In this document: one piece after another, positions 1-11,800 of the stretch
How the letters are laid out: the number at the start of each line of letters is the position of its first letter
Position numbering within the stretch: position 1 is the stretch's first letter
Source: Nelumbo lutea
Lineage: Eukaryota > Streptophyta > Magnoliopsida > Proteales > Nelumbonaceae
Direction of reading: 5' to 3'
Assembly: GCA_022828595.1 (NCBI GenBank)
Contig: JAKGHH010000002.1
Span: 84,722,076 to 84,786,075 of the forward strand
DNA length: 64,000 nt
Notes under the pieces: generated by a model
What the model was told of the DNA's origin: nothing
The model's input: the letters and a program-made list of their open reading frames with translations, nothing else
The model's database searches: none
Made by a program: the position numbers and the translations under genes

Positions 1-1310
1 TAATGGCTTCCATCCTAGCAAACTTGTCAAAAATTCTCCTGTATATATCTTTTTCTGTTTAATGAATTTTCTCTTTACTCCAAAAAATAAAAAACCATGT
101 GGTTGATCCAGACCATCCATCGGACAGGGGACAGACTTCATCAGCCACGGACCAGTCATTTAGGAAAGATACCTGGGTCATTTAGGGAAGCTCACAAAAT
201 AACCTGACTAGAAAATCACCCCTCCCCACCCCAAATATGAGTCTGGTATAATTTTATGACTAGTCATAAAATTCAACTTGTTAAGTAAAATTAAAGTTTC
301 AACCAAATTTTGTTTAAGGCCACAGAACGGTTATTTTGAATTTTTCCCATCTTAAAAAATTGATACTTTGTAAAAATTGTGGCAACTAAAAAAATAGTTG
401 AAATTGTCCCATACATCAAATTCTTTAAAAACGTAAAACAAAGTTAATGGTCTGCAGTGAAATGCACAGATAGGATTGTTATAATCAGTTGCGACTTATA
501 CATACCTGGCGTACCACTTCAAGACATGCTCGGACATGATACTAGACAAGACAACAGATATTGCATGGACACTTTTAGATATACTCTATAGCATTAAAAA
601 CTTTTAAAAGATGTAAGATGGTATGCTTTAACAAATAATACCATAAAAATTTATACATATTATTTAGCAAGATGTAAGTCTTGAGAAATAAATTTCTCTT
701 TAAGAAATAGATATAAAAACATGATATAAGCATATTACATGGGATACCTATACTATATCCATGTCCTGGATTTTAGAAATGGAGAGACATCCCTGTTTCC
801 CATGTCCATGTCCATATCTGGGCATCATAGGACTTCAGTAGCGTATTCAACCAAGCATTACTTTTCAACCTTGGAAATTGTGCCTTAAGGATATAGACAT
901 TTGAGGAATTACATAGGTGAACTGGAGAGGAACTGCTCAATCTCAAGCAGTACGACTCAGCCATAATAAACTCAAACAAATATTGAAATCCAGCAACCAG
1001 TACTCCCAATCTTCACAAACATCAACAATTAGCAAATTTTCAATTCCAAACAGTGCATAAAGTCAGGGAAGCATGTGAGGGGGGGGACCTGTCCAAGACA
1101 ACTTAATCAATACCAAGAATCCAAATCTTGGAATTAAGCTAGTTGATTACTTTGTCCTAAAATATAGAAGTTTGGTCATTAATCAACAAGTTCCTTAGCA
1201 TAGAGTCTTAACTGGAAAAGTTTCACTTAGAATCCAATCAATTTGGATGAGGGCATGGTTAAGAGTCAGCAACATTTTAGCTTATTAAGTTTGGTTTAAA
1301 GATATCATAC
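1..1310 (-). other. FAB1B intron 9 (partial)
   Basis: AT-rich sequence with no further FAB1 exon on either strand. Bases 1-95 end in a plus-strand motif (tctgtttaatgaattttc and an A-rich run) resembling the 3' tails of the LINEs seen elsewhere here, so a LINE end may stop there. The rest shows nothing recognisable. Confidence 0.5.
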
Positions 1311-2861
1311 CTGATAAATCCCCAAGATCTTTGCTAGACATGTCGGGCTGCCAGAAGCAATTGATTCAGATAGATACTTGAAATACTCTGGAGCAAACTT
1401 GATAAAAGATTCCAGCTCTGTCTTTGTAACTTGTTTGATGATAAACCGATCATCTAAGGTTTTTGCAAAAAAGACATTGCTCTTGCCACCTTGTGCTCCC
1501 CACTTCTTGCAGCGACTAAGAGACCTTATGAAATCTAGCTCAGATGGACAACATGTCCTTCTCAAGGCCTCAAACCTCTTTGCATAATAACAAGTGACAG
1601 TATACTTCGCCTTTCCAAGAGAGCCATCATCTGAGAAAGAAACTCTAACATGCAATGCTTTTGTATACAACAGAGGATCCAACATCAGGGAGCTCCTAGA
1701 TACAGATGTGGATAAGATGCTGTCATCCGTGGACCCAAGATTCCTAAATGATTCAGAGACTGTCTCATCAAAAGAATGAAGCAAGTGAAGATTCACAGAA
1801 TCAATAGATGGTAATGAAACCGAAGGTTCTATCCCATCTTTTGGTCTTTCCCATTCATCAGATACCTGGGCATGATAATCAGGAGAAACCAATGCATATG
1901 CAATAATACTCGTAGGTTCATCATCATAAACTGGCACAACAGTGTCATTGACACCTACAGGCAAAAGCAATCTAGCCCCACCTTGACGCTCCAACTCCCG
2001 AAATGATGTGACATAGATAGGATTATACTCACTAACCATATCAAACTTTGGAGAACTTCCTGAGGAACTTTTGTTGAATGACCGGTAGAAGTTTAGGAAA
2101 GGCATTCCCACCCAGCTTATAGAGTCTTCCATGTTGTCAGCCCCCTTGCTCATTAATGCAGGCGCAAGAGATTGAACCACCTCAGCTCCACTTTGGCCAC
2201 TATGATCTTCCAAAACTGGTTTTGCTGATACAGCTTCTATGACTGATGAATCCATCAGAGATGCATCAGAAAATGCATAACCATTCTCGCTAGGTGTTGT
2301 GCTTCCCGGGTGATTTTCGCCTGTCCACGCTGCATCAAGGGTGTCTGACAAATTTGCTATAATTGGGAATTGGCCTTCTGAGAGCACTCTACGAACAGTT
2401 GCCCCAGTCTTCAAAGGGTCAGATTGGTCACAATGATTTATGATGGTAGAAAGATCATCTGTGCCCTCCTTTCCATAATCAGAATCCTGCTTTGTATCTC
2501 TTCCTTGATTAACTGAGTCAGGCTGGTTGGGATGCTCACCAAATGCTCCTTTCTGAACAGGATCCTCATCGGACTTTGCATCCGAAACAAAGGAGTCATG
2601 ACTAGTAATAGCTTTACCCGGTTTGGAAGGACAGTTCATCTCAACAATCTTCTCACTAGGACCGAGTGTTTTCTCCTTCTGCTTTGCTACTGATCCACAT
2701 GGTCCTTCCTGAGGGCTTTCAGCACTGGCTGCGTATATCAGGCGGTGGTCCCACACATAAGACTGGAAAAGTAACTGCCTTCGCAATCGATTAATTTCAA
2801 GAATATCAATTATGGGTTGGCCCTTTTTTCCCTCACTATTTAGTATTTTCTGCAAAGATTC
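1311..2861 (-). CDS. FAB1B: FAB1B exon 9: linker and start of the PIP 5-kinase catalytic domain
   Basis: Encodes residues 1139-1655. It opens with [20 protein letters not shown] and [17 protein letters not shown], passes a long variable acidic linker, then [14 protein letters not shown] and [10 protein letters not shown]. It enters the kinase fold at [20 protein letters not shown] with the Gly-rich [11 protein letters not shown] and the ATP-binding Lys in [10 protein letters not shown]. The donor TATCAG before gtatga leads out toward base 1. Later kinase motifs (DLKGS, the IIDF activation region) are not in the window. Confidence 0.94.
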
Positions 2862-5800
2862 CTAAAACAAAGTTGAAAAATCAATCAGAATCTGAATGCA
2901 AAAAAAGAATATGCACCCTATGTGGTGTAAAGCCTATGGATTCATCAATCCAGAAAACCCAAACATTTAGCAACCACTTGGAAGATGACCATTCAAACCG
3001 GACCATCTTAAAATTAACCAGTGAGAGAATATTTTTATCCATGCAAGATTAGTTGCCTGTTTTCTTATTTTTATGAACAGATTAAGTCATCCAGACCCAA
3101 TTTTATGGTGCACTTGAGGTAGTCTAGGTCTGGCTGATACATAAGTGGACCAAGATGAAAATAGAGGGTCAAGAACACTACGATTTTGGCCTGCTGTATT
3201 ATCCAAAAGTGATTTCAACTTGGAAGATTAGGAGAAGAATGACAACAAGCATCACCTCAAACTCTGCCTTCTCCTTCTGCAGCATCCCTTCTAGTTCTGC
3301 AATTCGACGTTTTAATTCTGGTGCTTTCATGCTGCTGTTAAGTGATCCTGCACCTAATCTCTTTTCTGCAATCTGATGGAGACTGTTGAATACTTCAGTG
3401 AAAAAAAGTTCTGCCCTGTCAACCACCTGTTCAAGAAAAAAAAAAAAAAATCAGCCACCATAAATAGTTACAATTTGAATCATGTGTTTGGAATCAAGTT
3501 CATATCACTAGACCTCATTTGCTTCTTTCTGTATCCACTCCTGGTTTTCATAGTTAAAATCAAGCTTTGGAGGTGGAAGGTATACAGAATGAACGTCAAT
3601 TGAAGCATATCTAAAGCATGCAACCATCCTCCCAAACCTGTTCATGAAAGAATACAGCAATAAAAATGAGATAATGTCCAGACAAGATAATAAGTAGTAA
3701 AATGGTTGAGAATGGCCAAAGCACAAGGAGAATTTTACTGATGGAAGGAGAGTCAAGGATAGTAATGAGGTGGCTGAAGAATAACAAGGAATTTGGAAGT
3801 ACATATGTCATGACCAAACAGGCAGCTATTGCTGACAGGGTTGCAACTTCCAATGGATCCATAGATTAGCAAATAGGCTCGCTGATATCAATGGGACTGT
3901 ATCAGGCTCAATTGTAATCTGAGTAAGTTTAAAGCAGAGTCAATGGGATAGGGGTTTAGACAGCCTATACACAAGGGATCCTTGGCATATTATGTACACT
4001 GCATTTTTTCATATCAAACTTGTAAAACTTTTCACGGTTACTGATCAAAAAAGAATCAGATATTACAAGTACAATGCATGAAAAAGTAAATCTACTGTAC
4101 TACAGACTACTAATTATGATTTATAAATGGAATACAAAGGCATCTATATAAGTTTGAAAATAACCACCTAAGGGATCTCTAAACCCGGGAGAATCCAGAT
4201 AGCAGCATACTTTTTAGCTGTAGTTTCAGTAATTTTGGTGGTAAACCAGTATTTTATATTTTTTTGGGAGGCTGGAATCATTCTATGACCACCCCTTTAC
4301 CCAAATTTTCTTTCCGTACTGCTTTTTCAACTCTATCCAACCAATCTAAAACAGTCTTATGTTGGGATTCTTGTGAACTTGTCTAATGGATTAACAAGAA
4401 ATCAACTCAACAAATTAGTGCCATCAGACCCAGATCTGACCCGGTGATTGAGCCGATGAACCACAAGTTTACTTGATTCTGGTTTTTTGACAGTTTTTAC
4501 AAGCTGAACAATCTAACTGCTGGTTAAAATGTGAACTAGTGAGCTTTCGAGTTTCCATACAGTCCAATCCTAACAACATTTCAATAAATCATTTACCCCA
4601 ATTATTTGGGGTTGACTACATGAATTATCCATCATCAATGCACTCTAACCATGTCTTCTGTGAACATGTAACTGATGTCAGACCCACCCAAATAGCAAAT
4701 TAGCAACTAATTGAGGTGGCTGTGATGGGTATGATATTAGACCAGAAAGGCCTCATCTTCTTGCTTTTGACACTTAGCTTGGGTATTCCCAACAAAGGAG
4801 ATAGACAAATCATAAATGAAGTTCCAAAAAATTAAGAAAAAAGGGGAGACAGAACTGATAGGTGGGCAAAGATTATTTATCTGAAATAGAGCTTACAGGT
4901 TGATCAAGTAAATAATAAGGGATACTTAAAAGGTTTAGAAAAGGGGCCAGGATGTGACTGTTGGACTATAATCAACTAGAACTCTATGAAGAAATGAATA
5001 GCTATTGTAAATTTAAATAGATCCTAATGGAGTGAGCACCAGTAGATTTCTTTAGGAGTCAACACCAATGAGATCTAGTTGGGTCTATCAAATAGCAGGT
5101 CTATTCTTGCTCATGTGTCATACAAACTGACTACTGATGTTCCTTCATTATGTACAACCAGTGCTTGTACTACTCATACTATATATTTACAGTACCACAA
5201 AATTGTTCAAGTAAAAGCATAACATACCCATAGAACCGGAGACAGTCTCTGTGTAAGGAATGATTACAGTACCACAAAATTGTTCAAGTAAAAGCATAAC
5301 ATACCCATAGAACCGGAGACAGTCTCTGTGTAAGGAATGACCACAGCTAGCTACTCTGCTAGCAGCAGCATGGTTTGAAAAGCTGAGTTCTAAAAACTTC
5401 CCAAAAGATAAACCCCACGCAGCATCAGACATCACCACTCTCCGAGTTGCTGGAGGAAACCCATTGGTTCGAGGACATTTCAGGCATCTATGCCACATCC
5501 AAATTTTGCCCTCTCGCTCACCTGGCAAGAGGAAATCTGGAAGCTTCTTAACAGAAATTGTGAGGCTACCCTGTCGATGTGTATAACAATGAACATGTGC
5601 TTCTGATGGCATCTCACATGAACGGCACCGGTAACTCTGACAAAAAATGTCAATTCAGTCCCAAATAGAGTTGGCAGATTGCCATTTACAGAAAATATGT
5701 GGATACTAGAAGCGGTGAAGAAATAATAACCTGATCAAATAAATGATCACGTAAAAAACGCCCCAAAGGCTTGTCAAAGCTACCATAGTATTTAATCCGG

Positions 5801-8800
5801 AAGAGATGTGCTCGTTCGCAGACAGTCCCCTTCCACACACACCGGGTTGATAAGGAAACCAAAATGCTCTGATGGTCAGAAGGGGATGGAGGAAATTCTT
5901 CCTTAGAAGACCCCTGCTCCTCACAATAGTTATTTCTATGATGCTGCAAGGATGTCAATTCTGAAGCACCAGGTTCATTTGTGGCAATTGCATCACAATC
6001 AACTTGAGAATCATTAATTACAGCCCTACCATCCCCTGAGGACTCTAGAACCCCAAAACCATTAGCAACCAGATGGCCAACCATGCCATCTTCACAATTA
6101 TCAGTTGCAGAATGCTTGGACTCAAGAGACTCTCTAAAACCCACTTTATTGTTCTCTTCTACAGAATGATTTGGAAAGATCTCATTATGGTAGGTATCAG
6201 ACCCAAACTGAATTGAAGGAGTTAAGGAATGGAAATGAACTGAAGAGTCAAATCTTGAAGTTTGACCCTCATACAGAGAATTAAGATCCTTAGGTGAACC
6301 AAGTGACAAGGCCATCTCCATTTTGCTAATGGAGGCACTGTGTATTGATGAGGTCGTATTTGACCTCAGGACTGTGCCAGATCTTTGTGGTTCAATACTG
6401 GATTTAGGTCCCTGAGACTTGCCAGTAGCAGGAACATTGAAACCAGGTACCATGGAAATAGACCTGTCAATACTGGATGGTTTGTCTGGAAGTGCAACAG
6501 TTATCGGGGACTTCAATGGGAGTTCTGGCAGAGAGGCACCTTCATCAGCAAGGAATGATGTCTCTAAAGCCAGATGATATGCTGCAAAAACTCCATATTG
6601 AACCACATGCTTCACCTTTTTCAACTCATCACCATTTGCACCCTTGAGCAAAATCTGAAACAAATAAAAGCAAATAAAGACCACTTCAAATTCAAATAAT
6701 AAACTTATAGATACATCAAGGAGAAAGACTGAACCCTAAACACACTGAAACAGTACATGATGAATAATGGAACATATGACATGCACCAGCCATTTATAGG
6801 TACTGAGAACACTCTCTCAAGGTTTTGACTCATCAATCCACAATCTTTTCTAGATTATGCAATAAAATTCCTAAACTATATTTTATAGTTGAATTGATTG
6901 TTCGAGCACAAAGTTTCCCAGGTGGATAAAACTTGGCACCACATACTTAACATAAAGTTTAGCATGGTTTATATTACCAAGACCATGGATTACAATATTT
7001 CAAAATATAATAAATTCATATTGAATTGTTCCAAAGGACTTACAGTACAACCCAATGGCTTTGGGCAGCCTTTAAAGAACATCAATGTCTTCATCAATTT
7101 CTTCCCACCCTGCCCAGCACTACCATGTTCTTCAAGAAACTTCTCCACGTGGAATGTTTCACAGTGCCCCAACTTTGGTGATGATAAATGATCGATTGAA
7201 GGTACAATCTGTGCACCTGTGCAGCGAGCTATGCGTTCTAAGAGGGGCCTCTTAATATTGAGAACAAGGGATATGTCTTTTGTAAGGAGGTAATCTTGGG
7301 CAAAACGGGAAACTGCCTTCTCAACCAAAAGAACATTGGGGTGGTGAGCAGCAATCTTTGCAACCGCCATCTTCAAATGGTCCATTTCCTAAATACAGAT
7401 GTAAACCCATAAGAAGAAATAATCCAAATCCAGGAAACACCACACTTGCTTGGTTAATGTATCAACCAGTCAATAATCAAAAGTTGGGAAAAAAAAAACT
7501 GTTTCAGCCTTGTATCTCTCTTTTTTATCCAACTTTACAAATCCAGAGAAAAAAAGGTTAATGATTTAAACCTGCTGCAACAAAGTATCAAAACTTGACA
7601 GGAGGTTAGAAATCCGCTGATACTCAAGTGCTCCTCCAAGGATTAGGAACCGGGGTTTCTCTATCTTTGATGTCATTCGCCGATGAGCCACATTTTTCTT
7701 ACAAACAACTCCTTTGACCACCACACTAGTACAAATGAGGTAAAAAGTTTCATAAGTGAAATAAAAAACAGATAAATAAGGTATAGATGCTATACCTTTA
7801 TGCTTCCATTTGAATTGCAAATATAGATCAAAAGATTTATGTTGTTACAGATATGCCTATTAGACCGGGGATACAATCCAAATACCACAACTCAAAACAT
7901 GGACATGAGTATCAAGTTCTGTAATTCAGAACATGGATTTCACATGTAAAATAGTTCTCTGATAATCTGGATGCCTTTGTTAGTCTTAAAGGTAAATGAG
8001 TTGAATGACAATAAACATTTAATAATCCTTAATAAAAGAATATAGTAGATTGTTATTCTACCCTTTTATGACAAAAAGGATGGAAGGGTTACAGTGACAG
8101 GTTACAAAAATATGTGCATGAATATTGATGGGGATTTTAAACAGTCCCATTACACGTATTTGGGTGGCTAAGGCATGGATATAAGTGTCACAATCTCATA
8201 ATTTTGTTAGTTCTTTGTCTTATTTAATTTATGGAAAGCAAGGATATTTTGTCGTTTTAATTATCAATAGTTTGGGTTTGGTCATTGGGAGTTAGTTGTC
8301 GAGCCATTATTTAGTTAGTTTCAAGTTTCATAGTCAGTAGATAGGGAGTCAGCTGTTTGATCCTTCTTGTTTTGTGTGGCCTACAAAAAAAGGAAAAATG
8401 ATATGGAGATGTATTAGAGCAGCAGCTTTGTGGACAATTTGGGAAGAAAGGAATGCAAGGGTGTTCAAAGAAAAGGAAAGAAGCTTACAAACTGTTGAGG
8501 ATTGTATATTGACTAGAGCCATTCATTGGCTAAGAACTTTGTACTTGTTTCATACATTTTCCTTTGATGACATTTGGAGTAGCTGGAAGGCGGTAGCTAC
8601 TAGTCATACGAGGAAGGACAAGGCAGCTGCAGTGTGGAAGCCTCCGCCTGAAGGTTGGGCAAAGCTGAATTTTGATGGTAGCAGCCAAGGAAACCCGGGC
8701 CCTTTGGGGATAGGAGGGGTGCTGAGAGATGGAGAGAGCAACATCCTAGCTTTGTTTTCAGGCCCTGTGGGAATAGGAGACTCAAATAGAGCAGAGATCT

Positions 8801-11800
8801 TAGCGGCTGTACAAGGCATCCAGATTGCTGAACAGTTAGGAGTTCAACACTTGATAGTTGAAGGAGACTCTAAAATTGTTGTGGGATGGTTGACAAAGCC
8901 AGCTTCAGCTATGTGGCAATATAGAGATTTATTGAGGAAAGTCAATTGGCTCACAAGAAATCTGACAGTTGCCTCTCTTTGGGTAGAAAGATCAGCAAAT
9001 TCCTTAGCGGATGGACTAGCTAAGCAAGGGGTTTCAAGGGATCATTTGTTTTGGGCTGCTATGTAATTTTATTTCTGCTTATCCAGTTCTTAATTGATGT
9101 AATACTTTGTTAGAAGAGGTAACAGCTCGTGCCTCTTCATGGGTTTCCTGTATTGCCTTATATTCTGATTTAATAAATTATTTTCATTCATCAAAAAAAA
9201 AGATAGGGAGTTCTGGGTGTTTTCACTTAATTCAGGGATCCAATGACATTTTCATAATAATGGTGAACAGTATTTTACCCTAGATTTATTTTATCAACAA
9301 AAGGAGATTTTATTAAGGAAACTATAAGGATACACCAAGGGGGAAACTCTACCTGAGAAAGCAAAAATTACAATTTTACCCAAAACAATTGATGCCTAAA
9401 AGCCCCTTGTTTTAGCTAGAGTATCTGCCATCCCATTAGCAGTTCTCCTCACCCATTTAAAATTGACAGTTAGCTCCCTTGTTATACTTTCAATCTCCCA
9501 AATGGTGTGTTTATAGATCCAAGGGATTTGGGTTTTACTTCTTGTCCAAGAAACCACCTGAGAGTCACCTTCCAGGCTTCCACCTCCAACTGTTTGAATC
9601 CAAGCTGCTTTGCAAGCTTTACACCTTGGAATAAGGCCATCATCTCTGTGGTCACTAAGTCACCATGCTCAACAGGTCCTGAAAATAAAGCTAGTACCTT
9701 GCCCTCTGAATCACAGAAGACCCCACCTAACCCTGCCACACCTTGGTTGCCTATAAAGCTTCCATCAAAGTAGAGATTTATAGGGCTGGTCGTCAGAGGT
9801 CTCCATTCCATGACTATTCTTTCCTTGTCTTGAGCCAAAAGTGCTACTTCCTGCCAATGTCTCAAAATGTCAATCAATGAGAAGACTTGAAAATCTCCCA
9901 AAGTCTTCACCCAATGTGCCACCTTTACTTTTATTCTGTCTAAGACTTCCAATTAGGATTGGCACTTCTCATTGAAAATCCTGGGTTGGGGATGGGCTAC
10001 CCCCCCCCCCCGGTTGTATAAACCTTCAAAAGATGACAAATAAAGAGAGAACAAAGATGCTCCCAAATACAAAGCACAAATGAGCAGGAAATAAAGATAG
10101 GGGAAATGGATTCACCGCTTCCTCTGCAAAGTATGCACATATGAGGGGAAAGGTTTTTTTTTTTTTTTTTTGCAAATCTTTCCACCACTGGTTTCCAGAA
10201 TCTTTTTGATCTTGGATTCCCACCCAAGGGTAGACCTAAGTACTCCAAGGACCAATCTTTGACTTCACAGCCTAAGATCTCTGCTATTCTGATTATTTCC
10301 TCCTCTTGCAAATTTATGCCCGCCACACAGCTTTTTCCCTGGTTAAACCTTAATTTTGATATGTTCTCAAAAGAGCTAATGAGTTCCTTTAGGTTTCTTA
10401 GGGAATCTAGACTTTCATCATCACAGAAAAGGATTATGTCATCTGCAAACACAAATGGGTAAGCACTACCTCATTTCCTATCCTCCATCCTCTAATTAAA
10501 TTTCTAGATCAGCCTTAATAACCAGTTTGCTTAAGACCTCAACAATCATGGTGAAAAGGAATGGGGATAATGCCCCCAGCCCCCCTGTCTCAGGCCTCTC
10601 TTAGCTGGGAAATTATCTCTAGCACTCCCATCGATCAGGATTGAGTATTGCACCGAACTCAAGCATCCCTTAATCCACATCCTCCACCTATCCCCCAACC
10701 CAAATCGTTCCATTACCCCTAGAAGAAAATCCCATCTCAGAAGATCATAATCCTTCTCTAGGTCTAATTTACAAATGAAGCCTTTCCCTCCACTTCTCTT
10801 CTCGACTACACATTCATCTGCCACCAAAATCTAATTGAGAATTTGTTTGCCCTCAATAAAAGCACCCTAAAATGGTGAGACCACTTTGGGTAAAACATTT
10901 TTTAGTCTGCCTGACAGGATTTTTGCTATTATTCTGTAGAAGCTTCCCACCAAACTAATAAGACTAAAATCCCTTGGGGTTTTCACTTCCTTTTGGGCAA
11001 TAACGCAATGAATATAGCATTTGTTCCTGGAGAAATCTCCCCTTTCTGATGGAACTCATCAAAGACTTCCTTTAAATCATTTTTTGAAGTCTCCCAACAG
11101 TCTTTAAAAAAAATGTCATAGTAAAGCCATCCAGCCCAAGGGCTTTTGATCTCTCGGTGGAAAACACAGCCTCTTTAATCTTCTCAAGGCTAAAAGTAGA
11201 CTCCAAGGCTCTAAAATGAATATCTATCACCATAATGGGGTAGCTGAGGCTGACCAATCTTTCTTTTCTAATTAATAAAATCTTTCTTGGTACTGATAAA
11301 AAAAGAATATCTATCACCCTTTCCTAATCCAAATTCAGGAGTTCTTGTCTACCCACCTCTACCTTGGAGCAGCATTTTAAAAGCACAAGGCGCAACTTGC
11401 ACCTGAGGCACAAGGCGAGGCTTGCAACTTTTTGAAGCAAGACACAAAAATACAAAAAAAATAAAAATAAATAAAACAGAAATTTCAAAAAGTGCCAAAA
11501 AACCAAAAACAATAAAAAAATATTAAACATAATATTAATAAAAATAAAAACTTAAATTTTAAAATAAATATTTAAAAAACCTATTATCTAACATTAAAAT
11601 ACATAAACATAACATGTAAGGCATATTCAAATGAAAATTTAAAAATAAAATCAAACATATAAAACATTTTCAAGCATGTAAAACCCACAATCTCGTTTTT
11701 TCCATAATTGCATTACTTCAAGTAGCTAATGTGATGTAAAATATATTGCATTCTTGATTCTACGAGTCGCCTTTGTACCAAGCCCCTCAAGGCAAGCCCA

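Noticed and set aside
773..1009. 78-codon minus-strand frame near the FAB1B 3' side
   Set aside because: It does not contain kinase motifs expected after exon 9 and has no suitable splice borders, so it is intronic.
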